This document shows positions 54,044 through 63,964 of a stretch of DNA of 64,000 nt, one piece after another (within the stretch, counting starts at the first letter, position 1; the number at the start of each line of letters is the position of its first letter). Under the pieces are notes generated by a model. It saw only the letters and a program-made list of their open reading frames with translations, made no database searches and was not told where the DNA came from. Made by a program: the position numbers and the translations under genes. Origin of the DNA: Candidatus Falkowbacteria bacterium (GTDB lineage: Bacteria; Patescibacteriota; Patescibacteriia; Patescibacteriales; Patescibacteriaceae); assembly GCA_026396835.1 (NCBI GenBank), contig JAPLWA010000003.1, forward strand, positions 54,349-118,348, read 5' to 3'.

Positions 54044-54588
54044 TGATTTTCTAAATTAGCTTGAGTGTGCTCTTTAGAAGTTAATCTAACAAGAATATCT
54101 CGTATATTATCCGGGTTAGAAACTTCTTCAAAAAATAAAGCATTCTTTTCACTGGCTGTTTGCACGACCACGTTGCCATAGCCCAAAAAAGTCTCGAAAA
54201 AACCACTTATCTCACTGGATACGTCTTGAATCTTATCCAAACGAACCTCAGCAATTGTTCGCGAGAAAAGACCGTCCTGACGCACGTCAATTATTCTAAT
54301 ATTTGTAATAATCCAAACATCCAAAAAATAATCAATCAGAGAATAAAAGAATAGCAACCACACAAACAATAAGTAAGAACTTGTTAAAACTAAAAGCAAA
54401 GGCCAGAACCAAATTGTTTCACCGGCGTTTGGAAAAAGAAGTCTTATCATGGCAATAAGAGCAACTGGAATAGCTATTAGAAATATAAAAAACAGAACTC
54501 TTTTTACAGCCACAAAAGCGTCACAATGAATAACTGTAACTACTTTTTCTCCTGGCATTGCATCTGGCAAACGATAAGTAGCAAACAT
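54040..54588 (-). CDS. Bacterial PH-domain membrane protein
   Basis: 182 residues. Two membrane helices (about 30-52 and 60-85) are followed by a bPH2-type domain (DVWIITNIRIIDVRQDGLFSR, AEVRLDKIQDVSSEISG, FLGYGNVVVQTASEKN). YdbS-like proteins of this type have unknown roles at the membrane. Part of the exonuclease-to-queA operon. Confidence 0.82.
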   Translation of the reverse strand: MFATYRLPDAMPGEKVVTVIHCDAFVAVKRVLFFIFLIAIPVALIAMIRLLFPNAGETIWFWPLLLVLTSSYLLFVWLLFFYSLIDYFLDVWIITNIRIIDVRQDGLFSRTIAEVRLDKIQDVSSEISGFFETFLGYGNVVVQTASEKNALFFEEVSNPDNIRDILVRLTSKEHTQANLENQ

Positions 54589-54593
54589 AAATT

Positions 54594-54869
54594 TTAGTTA
54601 AAAATAGTTGGCGAATCAAAAACGTTTTTCACAGCACCAAAGCCTTGAAAAATAGTTGCCTGAGCTTGCCAATCAATCGTTGAAAAATAAAAATACGAAA
54701 CATAAAGTATAACCAGTGTGCCAACGATATATAATAAACCAACAAAAAAACTACCAAACATTCTTCCGCCAAAACGAAGTAAGTGATAAAAACCAATTAA
54801 GCTAAGAATTGCCCAGATAAATAAGAAAACAAAATAAGCGTATAAAAATATAACCAAAGGAAATGTCAT
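54594..54869 (-). CDS. Small three-helix membrane protein
   Basis: 91 residues with predicted helices at about 2-25, 34-58 and 60-70. FGGRMFGSFFVGLLYIVGT is its most distinctive stretch. Not recognised. Tight spacing (5 and 6 nt) between the PH-domain gene and ruvB. Confidence 0.62.
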   Translation of the reverse strand: MTFPLVIFLYAYFVFLFIWAILSLIGFYHLLRFGGRMFGSFFVGLLYIVGTLVILYVSYFYFSTIDWQAQATIFQGFGAVKNVFDSPTIFN

Positions 54870-54875
54870 ATAATA

Positions 54876-55880
54876 TTATGATTTAAAATCTCGACCCAAA
54901 TGCTTATAGGCATGCGGCGTCGCCAAACGACCGCGCGGCGTTCGATCAAGAAATCCAATTTGTAAAAGATAGGGTTCATAAACTTCTTCAATCGTGGCCA
55001 AATCCTCGCCGGTCGCGGCCGCTAAAGTTCCAACACCAACTGGACCACCAGAAAATTTATCAATAATAACTTCTAAAATCTTTCGATCAATTCTATCTAA
55101 ACCTAGTTCATCAATTTCTAGAAGCTCTAAGGCCAAGCGGCAAGTCTCAGCATTTAGTTCGCCACCATTTTTAACTTCAGAATAATCACGGGCGCGACGC
55201 AAAAGTCGATTGGCAAGTCGCGGCGTCTTACGCGCTCTGATGGCAATCGTCTTGGCTGAGGCTGGATCTAGGGCGATTGATAAAATACGAGCACTACGAT
55301 TAATAATCTTTTCTAAATCATCAAAGGTATAAAAATCAAGATGGTGCGAAACGCCGAAGCGATCACGTAAAGGTGATGATAAAAGACTAGCCCGAGTCGT
55401 TGCTCCTATAATTGTAAAACGTGGCAAATCAATACGCAACATCTTGGCTGAAGGGCCTTTGCCAATCACAATATCTAGAGCAAAATCTTCCATCGCTGGA
55501 TAAAGGACTTCCTCGACAGTGCGAGGCAAACGATGAATTTCATCAATAAATAGAATGTCGCCGGGATTAAGATTGGTTAAAATGGCTGCTAAATCACCTG
55601 GTTTTTCTAGGGCCGGACCAGAAGTTACTCTAATTGGCGTATTTAATTCATTGGCAATAACATGAGCTAAAGTTGTTTTGCCTAACCCAGGCGCGCCATA
55701 TAACAAGACATGATCAATCGCCTCACCGCGCTGGCGCGCGGCTTCAATCAAAATCGACAAGTTAGCTTTAATATTTTCTTGACCAACATATTCAGATAAT
55801 AACTTCGGACGCAAACCAAGTTCCACGGCTTCTTCAGCAACAGGATCAGACGTTACTTGTGGGTCAACGATACGATTCAT
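54876..55880 (-). CDS. ruvB: Holliday junction branch migration helicase RuvB
   Basis: 334 residues. [12 protein letters not shown], Walker [11 protein letters not shown] (61-70), Walker [15 protein letters not shown], sensor 1 [20 protein letters not shown], and C-terminal winged helix [17 protein letters not shown]. Works with RuvA, whose gene is not in this window. Normal length. Confidence 0.96.
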   Translation of the reverse strand: MNRIVDPQVTSDPVAEEAVELGLRPKLLSEYVGQENIKANLSILIEAARQRGEAIDHVLLYGAPGLGKTTLAHVIANELNTPIRVTSGPALEKPGDLAAILTNLNPGDILFIDEIHRLPRTVEEVLYPAMEDFALDIVIGKGPSAKMLRIDLPRFTIIGATTRASLLSSPLRDRFGVSHHLDFYTFDDLEKIINRSARILSIALDPASAKTIAIRARKTPRLANRLLRRARDYSEVKNGGELNAETCRLALELLEIDELGLDRIDRKILEVIIDKFSGGPVGVGTLAAATGEDLATIEEVYEPYLLQIGFLDRTPRGRLATPHAYKHLGRDFKS

Positions 55881-55884
55881 AATT

Positions 55885-56352
55885 TTAGAAATAGAAAACT
55901 ATATAAAGAAACAAGATTACTAAATAGTTAAATAGCATGAACCATTTATTAGACCAGCCAATACCAGAAAAATGGAATTTAGAAAATGGCCAAAGTATTA
56001 AAGTAGGGAAAGATTTTTTATTGTGCGTAAATATATCTAACAAAATATGGAAACCCCAACCGCACCAAGCAATTGCTAACCACTTAAAACCAAATAATAA
56101 TAAAAGCAGAAAAATTCCTAACCAAATTACTAAACTATGGCAAGCCATGTACAAAGTAATAATGTAAGGTGGGAACAATGACTTTGGTGGCTTCTTAAAG
56201 AACAAAATCTTTTTTAAGAACACTGTATTAAACATGCTACCAAAGCTAACCATATCAGGCATAATTCCAAAAGCAGTGGCTAATAAACGTTGTGACTCAG
56301 GTGCATCTTTGAAAACCAAATTGGTTAATAAAATATGTGATATAACGTCCAT
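55885..56352 (-). CDS. DUF457/YdjM-like membrane protein
   Basis: 155 residues with three or four membrane helices. It has the metal-dependent-hydrolase-like pattern of the family: an N-terminal [19 protein letters not shown], and [14 protein letters not shown]. Conserved His and Asp residues face the membrane surface in relatives; activity unproven. It starts 3 nt after the exonuclease stop and ends 4 nt before the ruvB start. Confidence 0.72.
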   Translation of the reverse strand: MDVISHILLTNLVFKDAPESQRLLATAFGIMPDMVSFGSMFNTVFLKKILFFKKPPKSLFPPYIITLYMACHSLVIWLGIFLLLLLFGFKWLAIAWCGWGFHILLDIFTHNKKSFPTLILWPFSKFHFSGIGWSNKWFMLFNYLVILFLYIVFYF

Positions 56353-56355
56353 AGA

Positions 56356-57126
56356 CTAAAGTGATTTATTATTTAAAAAATTACGAACAACATTTTTACT
56401 ATCTTCAGAAAAATCAGCTTGCAATATCCAACGCAAGAAAGTTGGATCGGTTTCTGAAACTGACTTTAAAGTGCGATCTTTAAACTTGGAAAAATTGAAA
56501 TAAACTTCTCCGTTCTCACGATAAAATCTTCCTTCTAAGTCGACGTAATCTCGACAAGTCTCTTCATGAATCTTTCTAATCTCTTCATAACCATAGCGCG
56601 TAATCTGCTCAGCGATTATTTCACCCGTCACACTAACGTCAGCTAAAGCATTATGAGCGTCAACGTGCTCTTTATTGCAATAGAAACGATAAGCAGCTGA
56701 TAAATCACGTGGCTCTTTATAATGATAGACCAACTTAGCATCAATAATATCTTCGGGCTTGAAACTAAAGTTCTGGCCAGCGCTAGAAAATTCTTGACGC
56801 AAAAGTGGCAAATCAAAACGAACTACATTAAAGCCACTATAATACGAATCACTAAAAACCGCCATAAGCTCTATTGCCTTAGTGGCAAATAATGGCGAAT
56901 CTTTAACTTGCTCGTCGCTAATACCGTGAATAGCAGACACTTCAGGCGGAATTGGTCTACCTGGGTTAAAAAGCAAGTCTTCTTGCTCAATTCGACCATC
57001 AGGCCAATGCTTAATATAAGCCAATTCAACGATTTTATCATTAACCACGCTTAAACCAGTGGTTTCAAGGTCAAAAATGACAATTGGCCTTGTTAGGCCT
57101 AAAGTAACAGCTAGATTATTTTTCAT
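56356..57126 (-). CDS. DnaQ-like 3'-5' exonuclease
   Basis: 256 residues, DEDDh family: FDLETTGL (Exo I), NVVRFDLPLL (Exo II), DAHNALADV (Exo III with catalytic His). After the domain, residues 190-256 contain EGRFYRENGEVYFNFSKFKD and WILQADFSED, an extra C-terminal segment found in stand-alone epsilon-like exonucleases. May proofread for a replicase or act in repair. First gene of the operon to queA. Confidence 0.88.
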   Translation of the reverse strand: MKNNLAVTLGLTRPIVIFDLETTGLSVVNDKIVELAYIKHWPDGRIEQEDLLFNPGRPIPPEVSAIHGISDEQVKDSPLFATKAIELMAVFSDSYYSGFNVVRFDLPLLRQEFSSAGQNFSFKPEDIIDAKLVYHYKEPRDLSAAYRFYCNKEHVDAHNALADVSVTGEIIAEQITRYGYEEIRKIHEETCRDYVDLEGRFYRENGEVYFNFSKFKDRTLKSVSETDPTFLRWILQADFSEDSKNVVRNFLNNKSL

Positions 57127-57437
57127 AGATTATTGTTCCTCTCAATTATATCTTACAAAAGATAAAATTGCACCTTGAGTAGAATTGAACTTGCCAATGG
57201 ACATAACGCGTGATAGGATGATTTTAGTTTCTATTACATTAATTTATTATAATTCTTTCTGGCCGTTCCGCATAAGGGCTGATCTAGCATTTTATGACTA
57301 ATATTAGCAAAAGTTCAGTAAACTATCCTATTTTCCAAGCTTTTTATACCTCGATTTTAAGTCGACTATTTTAGAGCTGAACAAAACCTAATCATTTCGT
57401 CATCTTTATTTGCGAACGACGGCTAGATAACAATACT
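57127..57437. other. Divergent intergenic region before RNase Y
   Basis: 311 bp with no open frame of note. A CGTC...GACG short inverted repeat lies at about 57400-57422, just before rny. Promoters could not be assigned with confidence. Confidence 0.4.
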
Positions 57438-58952
57438 ATGCCGTACTTTTTATACATTATTATTGCCGCCGTGGCCTTTCTTGGCGGTTGGTGGTTGCGT
57501 AAACAACAAGCTTTAGGTAAGGCGAACAGCGCCGAACTAAAAGCTGAGAAGTTGATTGCTGACACTAAAACTAAAGAGAGACAAATTATCATTGAAGCCC
57601 AAGACAAGGCTTTAAAATTAGTTGATCAAGCTAAAAAAGATGCTGATGCTCAAAGACGAGATGTTAGCGAAACTCAAAAAAGATTAGAACAAAGAGAAAA
57701 CACTTTCTCACAAAAACTACTTGAGCTACAAGACAAGCAGCAAGTTTTGTATGACAAGATTTCTCAAATTGAAGAAACTAAAGAAAGAGTTAAAAAGATC
57801 AGAGATGAACAGATGGGAGTTTTGGAAAAAATCTCTGGCTTAAATCGCGAAGACGCTATTAATAAACTTTTAGAAAGAGTTGAAGCTGAGAGTACTGAAG
57901 CTTTAAGTTCTCGTCTAAAAAAGTTAGAAAATGAAACCGAAGAAGCAATTGAAGAAAAAACTAGAGAAATTGTTTCTAGTGCTATGCAAAGATTGTCTTC
58001 TGGTTTTATTGCTGAATTGACTACTACTACCTTAGAAATTCCCAACGATGAAATGAAGGGTAGAATTATTGGCCGTGAAGGAAGAAACATTAAATCACTT
58101 GAACAATTAACTGGTGTTGAAATTATTGTTGATGACACACCTAACGCCATTACTATTTCTGGCTTCTCTGGCATTAGACGCCATATTGCCAAGCGCGCTC
58201 TAGAACAATTAATTAAAGATGGCCGCATTCATCCAACTAAGATCGAGGAAGCAGTTGAACAAGCCAAGAAAGAATTGGCCCTTGATATTAAGAAGGCCGG
58301 TGAAGGCGCTTTGTATGAATTGGCTATTACAGGTTTTGATCCAAAGTTGATTCAAATTATTGGTCGCTTAAAATATCGTACCAGTTACGGCCAAAACGCT
58401 TTGAAGCATGCTGTAGAAGTTGCTCACTTGTCAGGTCTTTTAGCTGAACAATTAGGCGCCAATGTTAGTATCGCTAAGAAAGGTGGTCTATTACACGATA
58501 TTGGTAAAGCCGTTGACCATGAAGTTAAAGGAACTCACCCAGAAATTGGTGCGCAAATTGCCCGTAAATTTGGTTTGAGTGACGAAATTATTGCTCCAAT
58601 TGAAAAACATCATGAAGATAATCCAGGTGACATTATTTCCGTTATCGTTAAAGTAGCCGATGCTATTTCCTCTTCTCGTCCCGGCGCTCGTCACGACAGC
58701 TTTGAACAATACGTTCAGCGCTTGGAAGAACTTGAAAAAATTGCTACTTCATTTGAAGGTGTTGAAAAGGTTTACGCCATTCAAGCTGGCCGTGAAATTC
58801 GAGTTTTTGTTGATGCTAATCAAATCAGTGATAGTAAAAGTCATGACCTAGCACGAGATATTGCTAAAAAAATTGAAGCTGAACTTAAATACCCAGGTGA
58901 AATTAAAGTTAACCTCTTACGCGAAACTCGTGTAATTGAATACGCGAGATAG
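57438..58952 (+). CDS. rny: Ribonuclease Y
   Basis: 504 residues. N-terminal membrane helix (3-20), long charged coiled coil (about 25-190), KH domain (GRIIGREGRNIKSLEQLTGV), HD domain with HAVEVAHLSGLLAEQLGA and LLHDIGKAVDHE (His353-Asp354), then KHHEDNP. Membrane-bound endoribonuclease that starts mRNA decay; with RNase J downstream the window carries a Gram-positive-type decay set. Followed by an AT-only repeat and the YmdB-like gene, the same order as in Bacillus. Confidence 0.96.
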   Translation: MPYFLYIIIAAVAFLGGWWLRKQQALGKANSAELKAEKLIADTKTKERQIIIEAQDKALKLVDQAKKDADAQRRDVSETQKRLEQRENTFSQKLLELQDKQQVLYDKISQIEETKERVKKIRDEQMGVLEKISGLNREDAINKLLERVEAESTEALSSRLKKLENETEEAIEEKTREIVSSAMQRLSSGFIAELTTTTLEIPNDEMKGRIIGREGRNIKSLEQLTGVEIIVDDTPNAITISGFSGIRRHIAKRALEQLIKDGRIHPTKIEEAVEQAKKELALDIKKAGEGALYELAITGFDPKLIQIIGRLKYRTSYGQNALKHAVEVAHLSGLLAEQLGANVSIAKKGGLLHDIGKAVDHEVKGTHPEIGAQIARKFGLSDEIIAPIEKHHEDNPGDIISVIVKVADAISSSRPGARHDSFEQYVQRLEELEKIATSFEGVEKVYAIQAGREIRVFVDANQISDSKSHDLARDIAKKIEAELKYPGEIKVNLLRETRVIEYAR

Positions 58953-59070
58953 AATTTTATAATTTTTAATTTTGTAATTTTATAATTAATATTAGAATTA
59001 TTAATTTCTAAACTAAAAATTTAGACATTAAAAATTAACTAAAAATTAAAAACTACAAAATTATAAAATT
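58953..59070. repeat. AT-only palindromic repeat, copy 3
   Basis: About 118 bp between rny and the YmdB-like gene. Its outer arms (AATTTTATAATTTTTAATTT; AACTACAAAATTATAAAATT) match copy 1 closely. Confidence 0.72.
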
Positions 59071-59082
59071 AATAACCTCAAC

Positions 59083-59898
59083 ATGGCAGAAAAACCACTT
59101 AGTATATTATTCATCGGTGATATTGTCGGTCGCCTAGGACGCCAGGCAGTTGTTGATGTTTTACCAAAACTAATAAAACAGCATAAACCAGATTTAATTA
59201 TCGCTAATGGAGAAAACCTAGCTCATGGCAAAGGTATAACTCCGACTGTGGCTAAACAAATGTTTGAGGCAGGCATTGATTGGTTAACAACCGGCGATCA
59301 CTGTTTTGATCAAGCCTCATCAGTTGAAGAATGTTTTGAGAGCAATCTAAAAATAATTCGTCCTGAAAATTACTCAGCTGACGCCAAAGGTAAGGGCCAT
59401 GCTCTAATAAAAGTGCGAGATCATAATGTTTTATTAATCAATTTACTAGGTCGATCTTTTATGACCAGACATTTTGATTGCCCTTTTCGCGCTGCTGAAA
59501 AAATATTGGCTAGCTTTACGGATAAAAAAATTTCTGCTATAATAATTGATATTCATGCTGAAACAACGGCTGAGAAAATTGCTTTAAGGCATTTTCTAGA
59601 CGGTAAGATCAGCGCTCTACTCGGCACACATACTCATGTTCCAACAGCTGATTCTCAAATAACTCAGCGCGGAACTGGCTATATCACTGACATTGGAATG
59701 ACCGGCTATGCCGATGGTGTTATTGGCGTTTTACCTGAAGCTGTTATTGAATCTTTCCTAACGCAAACTAAAATTAGTCACCAAATGCCCGACTCTGGTC
59801 GAGCCCAATCTAACATTGTTAAGTTATTAATTAATCCTCAAGATAAAAAGTGTTTAGAAATTGAATTAATTCAAAAAATAATTACTATTTCTTCTTAG
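59083..59898 (+). CDS. YmdB-family metallophosphoesterase
   Basis: 271 residues: LFIGDIVGRLGRQAV, LIIANGENLAHGKGI, TTGDHCFDQ, LLGTHTHVPTADSQI and GTGYITDIGMTGYADGVIG. The metal ligands D, E/N, H and H are all present. YmdB of Bacillus is a 2',3'-cyclic-nucleotide phosphodiesterase that affects biofilm genes and binds RNase Y; adjacency to rny fits. Normal length. Confidence 0.92.
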   Translation: MAEKPLSILFIGDIVGRLGRQAVVDVLPKLIKQHKPDLIIANGENLAHGKGITPTVAKQMFEAGIDWLTTGDHCFDQASSVEECFESNLKIIRPENYSADAKGKGHALIKVRDHNVLLINLLGRSFMTRHFDCPFRAAEKILASFTDKKISAIIIDIHAETTAEKIALRHFLDGKISALLGTHTHVPTADSQITQRGTGYITDIGMTGYADGVIGVLPEAVIESFLTQTKISHQMPDSGRAQSNIVKLLINPQDKKCLEIELIQKIITISS

Positions 59899-59906
59899 TC
59901 CTACAT

Positions 59907-61712
59907 ATGTCTTTTCTGAGTCGTTGGTTTGCAAAAAAACCAACCCCTAAAAACCTCGATCAGACGCTAGTCCTTCATCTATCAAAATCAAGAATTCCTG
60001 GACCGCGTCAAATTAAATATCTTGGCAGATTCCTTTCTCCTCTAGAAAGATTTTTGGTATACGTTTCTTTAGTTCTAGCTATTGGTGCCTTAGGTTTCAT
60101 AGCCACTGTTTTTTATAAAAATAATATTGTTCTAGTTCCGGGCGAAGGTGGTAGTTATACCGAGGGTTTAGTTGGCAATCCGCAATATATTAATCCTTTG
60201 TATGCTTCATTAAATGATGCTGATGCTGATTTAGAAAAATTAATTTTTTCAAGACTATTCACTAAAGATAATCAAGGCCGCGCCGTGCCAGATTTAGTCG
60301 ATAGTTATACCTTATCACCTGATAAAAAAACTTATACTCTAAAATTAAAACCAGCCAATTTTAATGATGGTAGTCCTGTAACAGCTGATGACGTAGTTTT
60401 TACTTTTAACACAATCACTAACCCTGATTATAAATCACCTTTACGAGATAATTTTAGCGGCGTAGCAGTAGCTAAGGTTGATGACCAGACAATATCTTTT
60501 TCATTAAGTGAGGCCTATCGTGATTTTCCTCGTCTACTTGATTTTGGAGTAATGGCTTCTGCTTCCTGGGATTCAGTGTCATCTGACACAGCGACTTTAA
60601 CAGAGTTAAATATTAAACCAATTGGTTCAGGTCCTTATAAATTTAAATCATTAAGCAAGAGCAAAGACGGAACAATCCGCTCTTATGTTGTTGAAAAAAA
60701 CGCGTACTACTATGGAAATAAGGCTCATCTTGATGAAATTACTTTTAAGTTCTTCCCTTCTAATGAAGAAATGATTGCTGCCCTGAACAATGGACAGCTT
60801 AATGGTCTTAGCTATATTACTTCAAGCACCAGAGATTTAATCATTGCTAAAAATTCATTAAACTACCACCAGATAGCTTTACCAGAACTAAGCGCCGTGT
60901 TCTTTAACCTAAATAGCAAAGGAGTGATAAGTGATAAAAAAATTAGACAGGCTTTATCTGCGGCGATTGACCAAAGGTCAATAACCAAAGATAGTGTCGG
61001 TCTTTTCGGCATAGCTTCAGAAACCTTGTTGCCATCTTTTAGTCCTGGCAATGACACTCTATTTCGCTTTGACCTAGAGAAAGCAAAAAAACTTTTGGCA
61101 GACGCTGGTTGGCAGAAAAGAACTATCACTGACCAAGACATCCAAACCGCTAAAGCCGATCCTAAGGCCAGTGAAATTGTTCGCGTAGGCGCAGGTGAAT
61201 GGTTATTCAAAGATAATAAACCTTTGATTATTAGCTTGAGTAGTTCTGATGTCTTAAAACCAGTTGCTGAAGAAATTATTAAAAACTGGAATAGCCTTAA
61301 CATTAAAACTGAACTATCAACCAAACCTATTAATAGTTTTGAAAAAGATGTTATCAATAGCAAACAATTTGAAGTAGCATTATATTCCATGACAATTGAT
61401 AATGGTGATCCTTATTCTCTATGGCAAAAAGGTAGTTCAACTAACATTAGTAGCTGGCAAAATTCTAATGTTGATAAAGCTCTAGAAGAAGCTCGCCTAG
61501 GCGATGATAAAATTGCTACTGATCGCTATCACCTTTTCCTTGTACAAGCCGCTGAAGATGTACCTGCCTCACCGATTTTCTGGAGAGCTTACGTTTATCC
61601 TCAAACAAAAAAGTTAAAAGGCTTTGCTCTTGAGAGCCTGGCCGATCCTTCTGAACGCTTTGAACAAGCTAACAGTTGGTACATCAATACCAACCGACAG
61701 CTGAAACGCTAA
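59907..61712 (+). CDS. ABC transporter peptide-binding protein (SBP family 5)
   Basis: 601 residues. A cytoplasmic N-terminus and one membrane helix (about 48-70) replace the usual lipoprotein signal; no lipobox is seen. The SBP_bac_5 core follows: GLVGNPQYINPLYASLNDAD, LEKLIFSRLFTKD, YTLKLKPANFNDGSPVTADD, IKPIGSGPYKF, IRQALSAAIDQRSI. It should capture oligopeptides or similar for an importer; permease genes are not adjacent. A membrane-anchored receptor in a presumed single-membrane cell. Confidence 0.9.
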   Translation: MSFLSRWFAKKPTPKNLDQTLVLHLSKSRIPGPRQIKYLGRFLSPLERFLVYVSLVLAIGALGFIATVFYKNNIVLVPGEGGSYTEGLVGNPQYINPLYASLNDADADLEKLIFSRLFTKDNQGRAVPDLVDSYTLSPDKKTYTLKLKPANFNDGSPVTADDVVFTFNTITNPDYKSPLRDNFSGVAVAKVDDQTISFSLSEAYRDFPRLLDFGVMASASWDSVSSDTATLTELNIKPIGSGPYKFKSLSKSKDGTIRSYVVEKNAYYYGNKAHLDEITFKFFPSNEEMIAALNNGQLNGLSYITSSTRDLIIAKNSLNYHQIALPELSAVFFNLNSKGVISDKKIRQALSAAIDQRSITKDSVGLFGIASETLLPSFSPGNDTLFRFDLEKAKKLLADAGWQKRTITDQDIQTAKADPKASEIVRVGAGEWLFKDNKPLIISLSSSDVLKPVAEEIIKNWNSLNIKTELSTKPINSFEKDVINSKQFEVALYSMTIDNGDPYSLWQKGSSTNISSWQNSNVDKALEEARLGDDKIATDRYHLFLVQAAEDVPASPIFWRAYVYPQTKKLKGFALESLADPSERFEQANSWYINTNRQLKR

Positions 61713-61721
61713 ATAGCAAGC

Positions 61722-61805
61722 GCCGAAGTGGCGAAATTGGTAGACGCGCAGCGTTCAGAGCGCTGTGGAGGCAACTCCATGAGGGTTCAAGTCCCTCCTT
61801 CGGCA
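61722..61805 (+). tRNA. tRNA-Leu(CAG)
   Basis: 84 nt: acceptor GCCGAAG/CTTCGGC, anticodon stem CAGCG/CGCTG with loop TTCAGAG (anticodon CAG), long variable arm TGGAGGCAACTCCAT, T-arm with GTTCAAGTC. CCA is not encoded. Confidence 0.94.
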
Positions 61806-61809
61806 CAAA

Positions 61810-61925
61810 GACAATTTCAAATTCAAAATTTAAAATCTCAAAATAATACCTTAATTTTTAATGTTTTAAAATTTAACCATTAAAAATTGTTTTGGAATTT
61901 ATCATTTAAAATTTAAAATTCTATC
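61810..61925. repeat. AT-rich palindromic repeat, diverged copy 4
   Basis: About 116 bp between tRNA-Leu and rnj. Left AAATTCAAAATTTAAAATCT and right AATTTAAAATTC-type arms are mirrored; composition is like copies 1-3 but the sequence has diverged. Confidence 0.55.
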
Positions 61926-61960
61926 TAAAAAAATTTAATTAATCTATCTAATAAAAAATT

Positions 61961-61978
61961 AGAGTCCAGCTTTTGCTG
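61961..61978 (+). terminator. Hairpin before rnj
   Basis: TCCAGC-TTTT-GCTGGA, a perfect short stem 16 nt before the rnj start. No T-run follows on the plus strand, so it may be a leader structure and not a terminator. Confidence 0.3.
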
Positions 61979-61994
61979 GAAAGACAAATAACAT

Positions 61995-63830
61995 ATGATA
62001 ACCAAGTACAAAAATATAAAACAACAAAAATTTATTCACCCCAACGCCAGACCCGCAGCTGCGCCTACTTCAAAACCAGCCAATAAAAGACCGCAACATC
62101 ATCATGGTCCAAGAGTAAGGCCTAATACACCAGCCGTAGCACATCACGGCGACCTTAAAGGTAAGCTAAGAATTATTCCTTTAGGCGGTTGCGAAGAAGT
62201 TGGTCGCAACATGACCGTTTTTGAATATAACAATGACATTATTATTCTTGATATGGGAATTCAATTTCCAGAAGAAGATATGTTGGGTATAGACTATATA
62301 ATTCCTAATGCTGACTACTTAAAAGGTAAGGAAAAAAATATCCGTGGTGTTATTTTTTCACATGGTCACTTAGATCACATTGGTGCGGCGCCGATCTTGT
62401 TAGAAAAATTAGGTAACCCACCAATCATTGGTCGCAACTTAACTTTAGCCATGGTTAAACATCGCGTTGAAGATTACAAACCAAATAGCTCAAAAAAACT
62501 AAAAACTATTTTGATTAAGAATATTGATGAGAAGCTTTCATTAGGCGCTTTTAAGGTTAGCTTCTTCCAAATTGAACACTCAATTATGGATGCTGTCGGA
62601 GTTGCAATAACAACACCTTTTGGTACAGTTTTGCACCCTGGTGATTGGACAATGGAAAGAGATAAGACAGGTAAGCCAGTGGTTGATTATTCTCAACTTG
62701 CAAAATTCCCTCGTCCCACGATTTTAATGTTAGAAAGTCTTGGTGTTATTTCAAATAAGCCAAGTCCAACCGGTGATGAGTTAAAAGCTAAATTAACAAG
62801 TTTAATTTCCGGCGCTCCAAGCCGAGTTATTATCGGTACCTTTTCTTCGCAAATTGAACGTGTCGGTTGGATTATTGCAATTGCTGAAAAGCTTGGCAAA
62901 AAAGTTGCCCTTGATGGCTACAGCATGAAAACCAATATTGAAATTGCTAAAGAGTTAGGCTACATAAAATGCAAAAAGGAGACATTAATTAAAGTTGAAC
63001 AGATTAATAACTTTGCTGAAAATAAAATCGTTGTTATTTGTCCTGGTGCTCAAGGTGAAGAAAATTCTGCATTAACCAGAATCACCGAAGGCAATCATCG
63101 CTACATCAAAATTAAAAAGAACGATACAATTATTTTCTCCTCTTCGATTATTCCGGGCAATGAACGAAGCATCCAGCGTCTAAAAGATAATCTTTATCGT
63201 CAGTGTGACAATGTTATTCATGGCACTATGATGGATATTCACATTTCCGGTCATGGAACCAAAGATGATATAGCTTACTTGCTAAAAATAACTAGACCAG
63301 ATTACTACATTCCGGTTTACGCTAACCACTACATGTTAAAAGAAGCTGAAAAGCTAGCCCAAAGCATTGGCTTTAATGCTAAAAGAATTTTCGTGCCTGA
63401 TAATGGTTCAGTAATTGAATTTGATAAACAAGGTGGTAAAATCACCAAAGAAAAAGCACAGTCCAGTTACGTTTTCGTTGACGGTATGGGCGTGACAGAT
63501 TCTTCAAACAATGTTGTTTTACGTGATCGTAAAATGATGTCTGAGGATGGCATGGTGGTTGTTATTGCTACAATTGATTCAAAAACTGGCGATGTAATTG
63601 GTAGCCCTGATATTATTTCTCGTGGCTTTGTTTACATGAAAGAAAATCAAGAATTAATTCAAAAAATCAGACAGAAGATTAAGGCAATTGTTAAAGGGCG
63701 ACCGATGCCGCAACCTGGCGTTACCGAAGATGATTATTTCAAAAATAAAATCCGCGCTGATGTTGGTCAATTTCTCTTACAGCAAACTAAGCGTCGACCA
63801 TTATTACTACCAGTAATAATTCGAGTCTAA
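61995..63830 (+). CDS. rnj: Ribonuclease J
   Basis: 611 residues. A basic, proline-rich N-terminal extension of about 50 residues precedes the metallo-beta-lactamase core (KLRIIPLGGCEEVGRNMTVF, FSHGHLDHIGAAP with HxHxDH at about 123-128, HSIMDAVGVAI, HPGDW). The beta-CASP motifs (SSQIERVG, HISGHGTKDD) and the C-terminal domain are present. 5'-3' exonuclease and endonuclease in mRNA decay and rRNA maturation. Ends at a strong terminator. Confidence 0.95.
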   Translation: MITKYKNIKQQKFIHPNARPAAAPTSKPANKRPQHHHGPRVRPNTPAVAHHGDLKGKLRIIPLGGCEEVGRNMTVFEYNNDIIILDMGIQFPEEDMLGIDYIIPNADYLKGKEKNIRGVIFSHGHLDHIGAAPILLEKLGNPPIIGRNLTLAMVKHRVEDYKPNSSKKLKTILIKNIDEKLSLGAFKVSFFQIEHSIMDAVGVAITTPFGTVLHPGDWTMERDKTGKPVVDYSQLAKFPRPTILMLESLGVISNKPSPTGDELKAKLTSLISGAPSRVIIGTFSSQIERVGWIIAIAEKLGKKVALDGYSMKTNIEIAKELGYIKCKKETLIKVEQINNFAENKIVVICPGAQGEENSALTRITEGNHRYIKIKKNDTIIFSSSIIPGNERSIQRLKDNLYRQCDNVIHGTMMDIHISGHGTKDDIAYLLKITRPDYYIPVYANHYMLKEAEKLAQSIGFNAKRIFVPDNGSVIEFDKQGGKITKEKAQSSYVFVDGMGVTDSSNNVVLRDRKMMSEDGMVVVIATIDSKTGDVIGSPDIISRGFVYMKENQELIQKIRQKIKAIVKGRPMPQPGVTEDDYFKNKIRADVGQFLLQQTKRRPLLLPVIIRV

Positions 63831-63832
63831 AC

Positions 63833-63867
63833 AAAAAACCGCTCCAATGAAATGGGGCGGTTTTTAT
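63833..63867 (+). terminator. Terminator of rnj
   Basis: AAAACCGC.CC and GG.GCGGTTTT pair around AATGAAAT, with T-run. Confidence 0.75.
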
Positions 63868-63878
63868 TATCCAAAAAC

Positions 63879-63929
63879 CGCCCGCGGTAGCGGGCGTGTG
63901 CGTTTGATGGCGTAGCCCATGGGGCTATA
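63879..63929. repeat. Pair of short GC-rich palindromes
   Basis: CGCCCGC-GGTA-GCGGGCG and, after a 16-nt spacer, TAGCCC-ATG-GGGCTA. The 6-3-6/7-4-7 hairpins resemble the inserts in the damaged tRNA-Glu at 1171-1289. Confidence 0.55.
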
Positions 63930-63964
63930 ATTAAAGTAGCTAAACTAGTAAGGAGGTGAAATAT

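Noticed and set aside
60863..61390. Open frame of 175 codons opposite the peptide-binding protein gene
   Set aside because: Antisense to a clearly recognised gene and composed of low-complexity serine/leucine-rich sequence typical of reverse-strand shadows.
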